Source: Nocardioides panacis
GTDB lineage: Bacteria > Actinomycetota > Actinomycetes > Propionibacteriales > Nocardioidaceae
DNA: 64,000 nucleotides
Direction: 5' to 3'
Assembly: GCF_019039255.1 (NCBI RefSeq)
Contig: NZ_CP077062.1
Coordinates: 1,178,001-1,242,000 of the forward strand
The notes under the pieces are model-generated. The model searched no databases. It was not told where the DNA came from and saw only the letters and a program-made list of their open reading frames with translations. Positions 14,649-22,650 of this stretch are shown one piece after another. Within the stretch, counting starts at the first letter, position 1. Every line of letters starts with the position of its first letter. A program made the translations under genes and the position numbers.

Positions 14649-17197
14649 GGTTCGCTAGGGCGTCGGCGTCGCGTCGGCGGCCGCGGGCGTGGCGTCCGGC
14701 GTGGGCTCCGACGGGGTCGGGGTCGGGGCCGACGACGCGGTCGGGGCCGGGGGCGTGGTGTCGGTCGACGTACCGGAGGGGCGCCGCCGGTGCTGCTGGT
14801 GGCGGTCGGCTCGCTGCTCGTCGCCGTCGTGGGGTCCCCGGCGGTGGGGGACGCGAGGCCCGTGGGAGTCACCCCGGTGCTCGGGCTCGCGCCGTCGGAG
14901 GGGGTGGCGGTCGGCGCGGCGGTGGGAGTGCCCGCGAGCGGGCCCTGCTCCTTCTCGATGATCCCCAGGATCTGCGTCTCGTAGGCGCTCAGCCGGGACC
15001 GGATCTCGGAGAGCGGCACCTCGGTGATGTGCGTGCCGAACGACGCGATCTCCTGCCAGAGCGCGGAGATCTGCTGCGTGCCGGCCTCGCTGAGCGGTCC
15101 GTCGAGGGTCACGAAGAGCTGGGTGGCCAGGGCGTAGGTCAGGCAGTTCACGCAGTCGGAGTTCACCGCCGCCGAGATGTTCTGCGGCACCGCGACGTGG
15201 TTGTCGCCCGTGACGAGCACGATCTGGAAGCCCACCGCGACCGCCGCGCAGTTCGTGCAGCTGGCGAACGCGTAGGCCTCGTTCTTGTTCATCGCCGGGG
15301 AGTCGTCGTCGATCCACACGAGGGCGAACGCGACGTCGTACTGCACGGTGTTGTCGGTGGTGTTCACGGCCATCGACTGGTTGTCGCCCTCGCCGGGGGC
15401 GAGCGGCTTGTCGAACGGGAAGACCCACGACTGCGGAGCGGCGGGTGCCGGGTCGGCCGGGGCCCCGGGGGCCGTGGCGGGCTGGTCGCCGGGCACCGGG
15501 GTCGCTCCGTCCGCGCCGGTGGACGGGGTGGGTGCGGAGGCGGCCTCGACGGTCGAGCCGTCGCCGCCGTCGCCGCCGTCGGTGCCGTCGCTGCCCGGGG
15601 TGCCGGAGCCGTGCGGGACCAGCACCATCGCGAGCTGGGGGTGCTCGCGGGTGGGCCGTGCGTCGCCGTCGGCCCAGCCGGTGACCAGCGTGCCGCGCTG
15701 CCCCTCGACGAGGCCGGACGGTGCCGGACGGACGGCGGCCGGCAGCGCCTGGGCGACCTGTCGCAGGGTGCCGCCCTCGTAGGGCTGGATCGGGCGGTAG
15801 GTGTCGGGGTGCGGCCACCAGGCCCAGGCCAGGCCGGCGACCAGGGCGGCGGCCACGAGGCCGGCGACGCCACGGTGCAGCGGCCGGCCCTGGGTGCGGG
15901 TGAGGACCGACCGGACGACCGAGCGGACCAGCCGGGTGAGGATCACCGCGGTGGCCAGGATCGGGAAGGTCACCGCCAGGATCGCGACGCCGCGGGCGGC
16001 GACCTCGAGGAAGTCGGCGTCGCCCCAGGCGCGTCCCAGCAGCGTGGACTGCTTGCCCAGGCCTGCCCAGGCGGTGCCCAGGATGCGGGGGAGCGTGACG
16101 ACCATGGTGAACATCGAGAACGCCAGCATCGGCACCACGACCAGCACCCACAGCGTGACCACGATGCGCGCCCACGGCTTGAGCACGGTGCTCTCGGGGT
16201 GCCGCCAGCGCCAGGGCAGCACGCCGAGCAGGGTGGGCCGGATCCGGTGGAACAGGTCGGGGACGCCGGTCACGTCGGCCAGCACGTGGTAGCCGTCGAA
16301 GCGGACCAGCGGGGTGAGCTGACGGACCATCTGCAGGATCTGGGTGGCCACGACGAGCAGCAGGGCGTCGTACCCGGTGGCCCACCAGACGCCGGCGATG
16401 CCCACGGCGACGATCGCGTTGAAGTACAGGCCGCCGAGGTCGGTGCGCACCCGGCCTCCCCGGCCGAGCCGGTAGGAGTCGGTGACGTCGGTGTAGAACG
16501 CCGGCCAGACGAGGTAGACGCCGGCACCCATCACCCCGGGGGTGGCGCCGCCGCGGCGCGCGCCGGCCGCGTGCCCGAACTCGTGGAAGCCGGCCGACAG
16601 GACCGTGACCAGCACGACGAGCAGCAGCAGGCCCGGCTTGTCGAAGGCTTCGTACGTCGCGGACGCGAGCCCCTTGCGGAAGAACACCCACCAGCTGACG
16701 AACCCGAACGCCGCCATCACCGCCGTGACGACCACGGGGTGGAACAGCCGGGCGAAGGGCGAGGTGAGCCGCCGGGTCTGCTCCGGGTCGCTGACGGCGT
16801 ACTTGAACCGCAGCGCCAGAAGCGGGTTGGACTTCCTGACCTCCGGCTGCGAGCCGTCCTCCTTGGCGAGCAGGCCCATCGGCCGGAGCTGCTGGTCGAC
16901 CAGCGTGCGGATGTTGTCGGCGGTGACGGTCCGCCCGTAGGCAGCGCCGACCTGCGCTGCGACGGCCTCGTAGTCGCGCTGGCCGTCGACGGTCTCCAGG
17001 ACGAGGTAGAGCAGCGGGGTGAGCTGGAACGTCTGCCCGTCGCCCCGGCGGGCCAGCGCCGGCGGCACGCGGTAGCCGGAGCCGACCATCTGCCCGATCA
17101 GCTCGACGCCGTCGGCGCGCACCGGCGCACCGACGACGGGACGCGACGGCGCCGCAGCGTCGTCGCGTCCCGTCGAGGAGCCCGGGAGGACCGTCAT
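14621..17197 (-). CDS. PqqD-like domain/M50 membrane zinc protease with CxxC extracellular domain (C-terminus frameshifted)
   Basis: 858 residues as sequenced. Residues about 27-110 resemble a PqqD/RiPP-recognition winged helix (RADGVELIGQMV; FQLTPLLYLVLETVDGQRDYEAVAAQV). A multi-spanning M50 domain follows, with the zinc motif HEFGH at 205-209 inside a membrane helix and the third-ligand motif RFDGYHVLAD at 299-308. After the last helix (about 443-462) comes a Pro/Gly-rich linker and a domain with paired CTNC (647-650) and CVNC (682-685), then a Thr/Pro/Ser-rich tail. Near 14778-14781 the frame switches into an Arg/Pro string ending inside the terminator loop. Restoring one G keeps the Thr/Pro composition to a stop at 14655, giving about 847 residues. 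It begins 7 bases after the repeat-protein gene. It resembles YydH-like peptide zinc metalloproteases; processing of the upstream protein is my inference. Confidence 0.8.
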   Translation of the reverse strand: MTVLPGSSTGRDDAAAPSRPVVGAPVRADGVELIGQMVGSGYRVPPALARRGDGQTFQLTPLLYLVLETVDGQRDYEAVAAQVGAAYGRTVTADNIRTLVDQQLRPMGLLAKEDGSQPEVRKSNPLLALRFKYAVSDPEQTRRLTSPFARLFHPVVVTAVMAAFGFVSWWVFFRKGLASATYEAFDKPGLLLLVVLVTVLSAGFHEFGHAAGARRGGATPGVMGAGVYLVWPAFYTDVTDSYRLGRGGRVRTDLGGLYFNAIVAVGIAGVWWATGYDALLLVVATQILQMVRQLTPLVRFDGYHVLADVTGVPDLFHRIRPTLLGVLPWRWRHPESTVLKPWARIVVTLWVLVVVPMLAFSMFTMVVTLPRILGTAWAGLGKQSTLLGRAWGDADFLEVAARGVAILAVTFPILATAVILTRLVRSVVRSVLTRTQGRPLHRGVAGLVAAALVAGLAWAWWPHPDTYRPIQPYEGGTLRQVAQALPAAVRPAPSGLVEGQRGTLVTGWADGDARPTREHPQLAMVLVPHGSGTPGSDGTDGGDGGDGSTVEAASAPTPSTGADGATPVPGDQPATAPGAPADPAPAAPQSWVFPFDKPLAPGEGDNQSMAVNTTDNTVQYDVAFALVWIDDDSPAMNKNEAYAFASCTNCAAVAVGFQIVLVTGDNHVAVPQNISAAVNSDCVNCLTYALATQLFVTLDGPLSEAGTQQISALWQEIASFGTHITEVPLSEIRSRLSAYETQILGIIEKEQGPLAGTPTAAPTATPSDGASPSTGVTPTGLASPTAGDPTTATSSEPTATSSTGGAPPVRRPTPRPRPRPRRRPRPRPRRSPRRTPRPRPPTRRRRPSEPRVVRLRGR

Positions 17198-17204
17198 CCG
17201 GGTG

Positions 17205-18041
17205 CTACTGGGCGATGTCGGAGGTCTGGTCCGACGTCGCGTCGGCAGAACCGGTGATGTCCTGGTTGATGATGGCGTCCTGCTGGGAGACGGCGATCGC
17301 GTCGCTGCCGACCGAGCCCACGTTGGCGCCGACGGCCGCGTCGATCGGGGCGGCCACGTTGGCGTTCGCCGCGACCGCGCCGTTGATCGGGGCGGCCACG
17401 TCGGCGTTGGCGTCCACGTTCACGTCCACGTTGAGCAGGTTCCCGTCGAGCAGGCTGCCCGCGCCGCCCGCGGCACTGCCCACAGCACCGCCCAGGCCAC
17501 CGGTCGCGTCGCCCACGGCTCCGCCGGTCGCGTCGCCGACTGTGCCGCCGGTCGCGTCACCCACGGCTCCGCCGGCCGTCTCGCCGACCGCACCGGTGGC
17601 GCCGTCGACCGCACCACCGAGAGCGTCGCCGAGGGGCGTGGTGGTGCCGGCGGTCGAGACGTCGGCCGGGGCCGCGGCGGGCGCGGTCGCGTCGGCGGGA
17701 GCGGTGCTGGTGTCGTTGCCCTGGTCGAGGGCGCTGTCCTGCACGGCGTGCGCGCTGGCGTCGGCGTCGAGGCCCTGGTTGATGATCACGCCCTGGTCGC
17801 TGAGGGCCTGGGCGGTGGAGTCCACCGAGAGCACGTTCGCGCCCACCGCGGCGTCGATCGGCGCGGCCACGTTGGCGTTGGCGGCGACGGCGAGGTCGAT
17901 GGGGGCGGCGGCGTCGATCGCGAGGTTGATGTCCGCGTTGAGGTCGAGGATCGACACGACTTCCTTGTCCGGAAGCGCGGTCGCCCCCTGGGCGTCGAGC
18001 TCCTCGGCCGAGAGGCCGACGTCGGGCTGGTTGGCGTTCAT
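17205..18041 (-). CDS. Repeat-rich Asn/Ala/Asp protein, candidate substrate of the adjacent M50 protease
   Basis: 278 residues from ATG 18041, with GGAG upstream. There is no signal peptide or membrane helix. Residues 1-33 are charged and leader-like (LSAEELDAQGA, ALPDKEVVSILDL). Two long repeats follow, about 34-97 and 203-267, sharing the identical 20-mer AVAANANVAAPIDAAVGANV (51-70 and 222-241) and a QGVIINQ/QDAIINQ motif. Between them is an Ala/Thr/Pro stretch and three tandem GGxVGDAT units (about 157-182). There are no Cys residues. Spacing of 7 bases to the protease gene implies one operon. I recognise no named family. It could be a processed structural or adhesive protein, a RiPP-like precursor, or an ordinary low-complexity protein. 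Confidence 0.7.
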   Translation of the reverse strand: MNANQPDVGLSAEELDAQGATALPDKEVVSILDLNADINLAIDAAAPIDLAVAANANVAAPIDAAVGANVLSVDSTAQALSDQGVIINQGLDADASAHAVQDSALDQGNDTSTAPADATAPAAAPADVSTAGTTTPLGDALGGAVDGATGAVGETAGGAVGDATGGTVGDATGGAVGDATGGLGGAVGSAAGGAGSLLDGNLLNVDVNVDANADVAAPINGAVAANANVAAPIDAAVGANVGSVGSDAIAVSQQDAIINQDITGSADATSDQTSDIAQ

Positions 18042-18172
18042 CGGGTTCTCCGTTTCCGGCGCGCGGTGCACGCGCACGACCTGGTGGGTGGAGGCGCGTG
18101 TACCCGGACGGCAGAGCGACAAACCCCCTTGAATTACAGGGGAAACGGCACAGCTCCCGGTCGTGGGCGCTC

Positions 18173-18191
18173 GTTGTGCACCGTGCACAAC
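18173..18191. promoter_or_regulatory. Perfect 9-1-9 palindrome in a divergent intergenic region, candidate operator
   Basis: GTTGTGCAC, one central C, GTGCACAAC. It lies in the 249-base gap between the repeat-protein/M50 operon and the secreted metalloprotease gene, 132 bases from one start and 100 from the other. A smaller hairpin (CCCCT at 18125-18129 with AGGGG at 18138-18142) lies beside it. The size and symmetry fit a dimeric repressor such as a GntR or LacI type; the cognate regulator is not in the window. Confidence 0.55.
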
Positions 18192-18290
18192 CGGCTCCGA
18201 CCGTGAGACGTCGGCCCTGTCTTCTCAAGTCCGTCCCGCGCGGGTCCGATGCTCCAGGAGTCACACCGGAGGGCTTGGGAGGGCTTTTCA

Positions 18291-19980
18291 ATGCGGATCC
18301 GCGCCGTCGCGCGCCTGGTCGTCGTCTCGCTGGCGGCGGCCGGAGCGCTGGTCCTGGTGCACCCCGCCGTCGCGGACTCCGAGAACGGCGGGCCGGTGTC
18401 GGTGGCGGGCGCGTCAGGCACCCTGGCCCACCCCGGCGAGCTGGGCCCCGTGCACATCGACCCGGTGCCGCACGACGTGAGTCTCTCCGACCCGGTCGAC
18501 ACCGTCTCGCTCCTCGAGAAGGCCGGCGTCGTCGGCGCCCGGCTCGCCGCCGCGGACCAGCCGATGACGGTGGGGGCGACCGCGCCGCTGGGCACTCCCG
18601 GGATCAGCTCGCTCGGCAGCCACGTCACGCCGTCCTGCACGAGCAGCGACGCGGACCGGGTGCAGGTGCTCTACGTGCACGAGGCCACCACGACCTCCCG
18701 CTACACCCAGGTGCTGCCGCTGATCCGCAACGAGGTCGCCAACGTCGACGACGTGTTCGCGGTCTCGGCCGAGCAGACCGGGGGCGGGCGACGGGTCCGC
18801 TGGGTGCACACCGCGGACTGCCTGCCCGTCGTCCTCGACGTGGCGGTCCCGGCCGGCGCGCTCGGGCCCGACTTCTGGGACACCATCGACGCTCTGCAGG
18901 CGCAGGGCTACGACCGCGCGGACCGCAAGTACATGGTCTTCGCCGACACGAACCAGTTCTGCGGCATCGGCACGGTGTACGACGACGACCGTCTCGTCGG
19001 CAACCTGAACGACGGGCGGGCGGCGTCGTACGCCCGGATCGACGCGAACTGCTGGTCCTCCGGGCACTCGGTGCCGGCGCACGAGCTGACCCACAACCTG
19101 GGCGGGGTGCTGCCGGGTGCGCCGCACGCGACGGCCAACGGGCACTGCTGGGACGAGTCCGACCTCCTGTGCTACGACGACGGATCAGGCGTGCCCATGC
19201 AGCGCGTCTGCCCGTCCTCGCAGGAGCAGCTCCTCGACTGCAACCACGACGACTACTTCAGCACCGACCCGGTGCCGGGGTCGTACCTCGCCACGCGCTG
19301 GAACACCGCCAGCTCGAGCTTCCTGGACACGGTGCCCGGTCCCGTCGTCGCCCCGAGCGTGCCGGCCCCGAGCGCCCCGGCGCCCGCCGTGCCCGACGCC
19401 CCGCGCGTGCCGACTCCGGCGTCCCCGGTCCCGGTCGGCACCGCGTGGTCCGTGCCGACGGTGAGCCGGGACACCGTGCACGCGACCCTGCTCGCCGCAG
19501 GCGCTCCCCCAGCCGGGCACGAGCGTCCACCTCCAGGCCCGGTGGGCCGGCAGCACCCGGTGGGTCGAGGTGCGGCGGCTGACGACCGACAGCCGTGGTA
19601 CGGCGAGTGCGCCCGCGTCGTACGCCACCGCCGGGGTGGTGCGGTTCGTCCTCGACGGCGACGCCGCGCGCAGCGGCTCGGCGTCCGCGGCCGTGCGGGT
19701 CAGGGTGTCCACCCGGGTCTCCGGCACCGCCGGGCGTCGCCGGGTCGCGGCCACGCTGCACACCGTCGGGGGCCGGGGGATCGTCCGCGCCGTCCTCGTC
19801 CTCCAGCGACGGGACCCGGCCAGCGGCCGGTGGTCCGCCGTGGCGCGGCAGCGGACCGACGCCCGCGGAGCGGCGGTGCGACGAGTCGTCCTCACCCGCG
19901 GGACCACCTTCCGGTGGGTGTTCGGCGGCGAGGTGCTGCACGCGCCGGCCGCGAGCCCGGCGCTCCGGGTCCGGCCCTGA
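18291..19980 (+). CDS. Secreted zinc metalloprotease with HELTH motif (C-terminus frameshifted)
   Basis: About 562 residues after repair, from ATG 18291 preceded by GGGAGGG. Signal peptide 1-28 (VVVSLAAAGALVLVHPAVA). The zinc site AHELTHNLGG puts HELTH at 264-268. The surrounding Cys-rich catalytic region (NQFCGIGTVYDD, DANCWSSG, GHCWDESDLLCYDDG, QEQLLDCNHDDYF) resembles extracellular gluzincin/metzincin-like proteases of actinobacteria. A Pro/Ala/Val linker (about 355-395) leads to a beta-rich C-terminal domain. At the C5 run 19506-19510 the frame is lost. Removing one C continues it as PQPGTSVHLQARWAGSTRW and on to a TGA at 19978-19980; the uncorrected frame is Arg/Gly nonsense to 19994. 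It is divergent from the M50 operon. Confidence 0.75.
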
Positions 19981-20065
19981 AGGTGCGCGGGTGAAATACA
20001 GCGGTCGGCACCGGTGTTCTCCGCGGGACAGGTCCTGTCCCCTCCCGCAAGGAGCACCCCTCCGC

Positions 20066-21145
20066 ATGAGCCAGCTGTTCACCCCGATCCGCCTGCGCGA
20101 CCTCGAGATCCGCAACCGTGTCTGGGTCTCGCCGATGTGCCAGTACTCCGCCCGGGACGGTGTGCCCAACCAGTGGCACCTGGTGCACCTCGGGTCGCTG
20201 GCCCGGGGCGGTGCCGGCCTGGTGATCACCGAGGCGACCGCCGTCGTGCCGGAGGGGCGCATCTCCCCGGCGGACACCGGGATCTGGAACGACGAGCAGC
20301 AGGCCGAGTGGGCCCCGATCGTCGACTTCCTGCACGACCAGGGAGCGAGTGCCGGCATCCAGCTCGCGCACGCCGGCCGCAAGGCCTCGAGCCAGGTCCC
20401 GTGGGAGGGACGCGGGGCGGTCGCGGACGACGCCGGTGGCTGGCAGCCCGTCGCCCCCTCCGCGGTGGGCTTCCCGGGGCTGCGCGAGGACCCGGCCGAG
20501 CTCTCCGGCGCCGGCATCGCCGCGGTCGTGGAGGCCTTCGCCGCGGCAGCCCGCCGGTCCGTCGCGGCCGGCTTCGACCTGGTCGAGCTGCACGCCGCGC
20601 ACGGCTACCTGCTGCACGAGTTCCTGTCCCCGCTGTCGAACCACCGTGCGGACGCGTACGGCGGCTCCTTCGAGAACCGGGCCCGCCTGCTGCTCGAGGT
20701 CGTGGACGCCGTCCGGGCCGCCGTGCCTGACACGCTGCCGGTGGTCGTGCGGATCTCCGGCACGGACTGGACCGAGGGTGGCTGGACGATCGAGGACTCG
20801 GTGCGGCTGACCGGGCTGCTGCGCGAGCACGGGGTCGACCTCGTCGACGTCTCCAGCGGGGGCAACGTCGCCGACGCGCCGATCCCGGTGGGCCCCGGCT
20901 ACCAGGTGGACCTGGCCCGGCGGGTGCGCGCCGAGGGCGGGCTGCCCAGCGGCGCGGTGGGTCTGATCACCGAGCCGAAGCAGGCCGAGGAGATCGTCGC
21001 CTCCGGCCAGGCCGACGTGGTGCTGCTGGCCCGCGCGGTGCTCCGCGACCCGCACTGGCCGCTGCGCGCCGCGCACGAGCTGGGCGTGTCCGTCGGTGAG
21101 GGCGTGGAGTGGCCGCCGCAGTACGCCCGGGCCGCGCTCGGCTGA
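20066..21145 (+). CDS. Old yellow enzyme family NADH:flavin oxidoreductase (YqjM class)
   Basis: 359 residues from ATG 20066 (AAGGAG upstream). The (beta-alpha)8 FMN enzyme is recognised by LFTPIRLRDLEIRNRVWVSPMCQYSA, whose Cys is the FMN-tuning cysteine of the thermophilic-like class, by HAGRKAS, by FDLVELHAAHGYLLHEFLSPLSN and by ADAYGGSFENRARL. It should reduce activated C=C bonds with NAD(P)H. The native substrate is not predictable. It converges on the LLM-class oxidoreductase, with only three bases between the stops. Confidence 0.92.
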   Translation: MSQLFTPIRLRDLEIRNRVWVSPMCQYSARDGVPNQWHLVHLGSLARGGAGLVITEATAVVPEGRISPADTGIWNDEQQAEWAPIVDFLHDQGASAGIQLAHAGRKASSQVPWEGRGAVADDAGGWQPVAPSAVGFPGLREDPAELSGAGIAAVVEAFAAAARRSVAAGFDLVELHAAHGYLLHEFLSPLSNHRADAYGGSFENRARLLLEVVDAVRAAVPDTLPVVVRISGTDWTEGGWTIEDSVRLTGLLREHGVDLVDVSSGGNVADAPIPVGPGYQVDLARRVRAEGGLPSGAVGLITEPKQAEEIVASGQADVVLLARAVLRDPHWPLRAAHELGVSVGEGVEWPPQYARAALG

Positions 21146-21148
21146 GCC

Positions 21149-22076
21149 TCACAGGTGGGGCAGCACCTGCTCCGCGACGAGGTCGAGCTGCTCGAGGTCG
21201 GTGAGGTCGAGGACCTGCAGGTAGGCGCGGGAGGACCCGGCCTCGGCGTACGCGCCGAGGCGGTCCACCACCTCCTGCGGGGTCCCGGCCAGGCCGTCCT
21301 CGCGCAGCTCGCCGACCTCGCGGCCGATCGCGGCCGCGCGGCGGGCCAGCTCGGCCTCGTCGCGTCCCACGCACAGCACGAGCGCGTTGGAGTACGCCAG
21401 CTCGTCGGCGTCACGTCCCGCGCTCTCGCAGGCCTCCCGCACCCGGGCGACCAGCTCCCGGGTGGTCCCTACCGACGCGAACGGCACGTTGAACTCGTCG
21501 GCGTAGCGCGCGGCCAGCGCCGGCGTGCGGCGCTTGCCGCGCCCGCCGATGATCACCGGCGGGCGCGGTGACTGCACCGGCTTGGGCAGCGCGGGGGGAG
21601 TCGAGGAGCCGGTAGTGCACCCCGGCGTGGCTGAACGTCTCGCCCACCGGCGTGGTCCACAGGCCGGTGACCACCGCCAGCGTCTCCTCCAACCGGTCGA
21701 AGCGCTCGCCGGCCTCCGGGAACGGGATGCCGTACGCCGCGTGCTCGGCCTCGAACCAGCCGGCCCCGAGTCCCAGCTCGACGCGGCCGCCGCTCATCTG
21801 GTCGACCTGGGCCACCGAGATCGCGAGCGGGCCGGGCAGCCGGAAGGTCGCCGACGTCATCAGCGTGCCGAGCCGGATCGTCGAGGTGTCGCGGGCCAGC
21901 CCGGCCAGCGTCAGCCACGCGTCCGTCGGCCCGGGCAGGCCGTCGCCACCCATCGCGAGGTAGTGGTCGGAGCGGAAGAACGCGTCGAAGCCGAGCTCCT
22001 CGGCCCGGCGCGCGACGGCCAGCAGGTCGTCGTACGTCGCACCCTGCTGCGGCTCGGTGAACACCCGGAGATCCAT
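21149..22076 (-). pseudogene. LLM-class F420/flavin-dependent oxidoreductase, single-base frameshift
   Basis: The gene reads well in two frames. From ATG 22076: MDLRVFTEPQQGATYDDLLA, AEELGFDAFFRSDHYL, GLGAGWFEAEHAAYGIPFP, ending at LLDSP. Then, from LPKPVQSPRPPVIIGG, another frame runs to the stop at 21149. Removing one G from the G6 run at 21593-21598 joins them as LLDSPALPKPVQ followed by SPRPPVIIGG, exactly the pattern expected in luciferase-like monooxygenases, giving 308 residues. Such enzymes use F420 or FMN. As sequenced the protein is broken, but the rest is undamaged, so a sequencing error is likelier than decay. Confidence 0.8.
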
Positions 22077-22144
22077 GCGTCCACTGTGACACCCCGGGAG
22101 ACACTCCGCCCATCGGTAGGCATAAAGTGGAGTAAACCAGTAGA

Positions 22145-22154
22145 CTAACGTTAG
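22145..22154. promoter_or_regulatory. Short palindrome in the promoter region of the LicD-fusion operon
   Basis: CTAACGTTAG lies 44 bases before the cytidylyltransferase start in the 121-base divergent gap from the LLM-class gene. This part of the gap is AT-richer than its surroundings (GGCATAAAGTGGAGTAAACC at 22118-22137), as expected of a promoter. Operator function is only a suggestion. Confidence 0.3.
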
Positions 22155-22197
22155 AAGCACGACGGCGGTCTCCGCCGGACCACCCAGGAGGGGCTTG

Positions 22198-22650
22198 ATG
22201 AGCGCAGTGATCGGGTACGCGCCCGGTGCGTACGACCTGTTCCACGTGGGACATCTCAACGTGCTGCGGCAGGCGCGCCAGCACTGCGACGTCCTGGTGG
22301 CCGGCGTGGTGGCCGACGAGGTCTGCGAGCTCACCAAGGGCGTGCGGCCCTTGGTCCCGCTCGAGGAGCGCCTCGACATCGTCGCGAGCATCGGCATCGT
22401 CGACGAGGTGTACGCCGAGACCACCACCGACAAGCTCGACGCCTGGCAGGACGTGCGCTTCACCCGGATCTTCAAGGGCGACGACTGGCGCGGCACGCCC
22501 AAGGGCCGCGCGCTCGAGGAGCGGCTCGGTGCCGTCGGCGTCGAGGTCGTCTACTTCCCCTACACGATGCACACCTCCAGCACGATGCTGCGCCGGGCCG
22601 TGCGGTCCCGTGCGGCTGCCCCGTCCCTGACCGTCCCCGCGATGGCCTGA
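22198..22650 (+). CDS. TagD-like cytidylyltransferase family protein
   Basis: 150 residues from ATG 22198 (CAGGAGGGG upstream). The nucleotidyltransferase HxGH motif is in GAYDLFHVGHLNVLRQA, and the second family motif, normally RTxGISTT, is YTMHTSSTMLRR. LVPLEERLDIVASIGIVDEVY and FKGDDWRGTPKG match the TagD/ECT group, which makes CDP-activated alcohols (glycerol, ethanolamine or similar) from CTP. It is the first gene of a three-gene operon with a LicD-methyltransferase fusion, so it probably supplies a CDP-activated group for surface-polymer decoration; the specific alcohol is unknown. Confidence 0.8.
   Translation: MSAVIGYAPGAYDLFHVGHLNVLRQARQHCDVLVAGVVADEVCELTKGVRPLVPLEERLDIVASIGIVDEVYAETTTDKLDAWQDVRFTRIFKGDDWRGTPKGRALEERLGAVGVEVVYFPYTMHTSSTMLRRAVRSRAAAPSLTVPAMA

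Noticed and set aside
14621-14780. Arg/Pro-rich C-terminus of the M50 protease as a functional nucleic-acid-binding tail
   Set aside because: It appears only after a likely lost base, ends inside the terminator loop, and the other frame continues the Thr/Pro/Ser tail to a stop just before the terminator.
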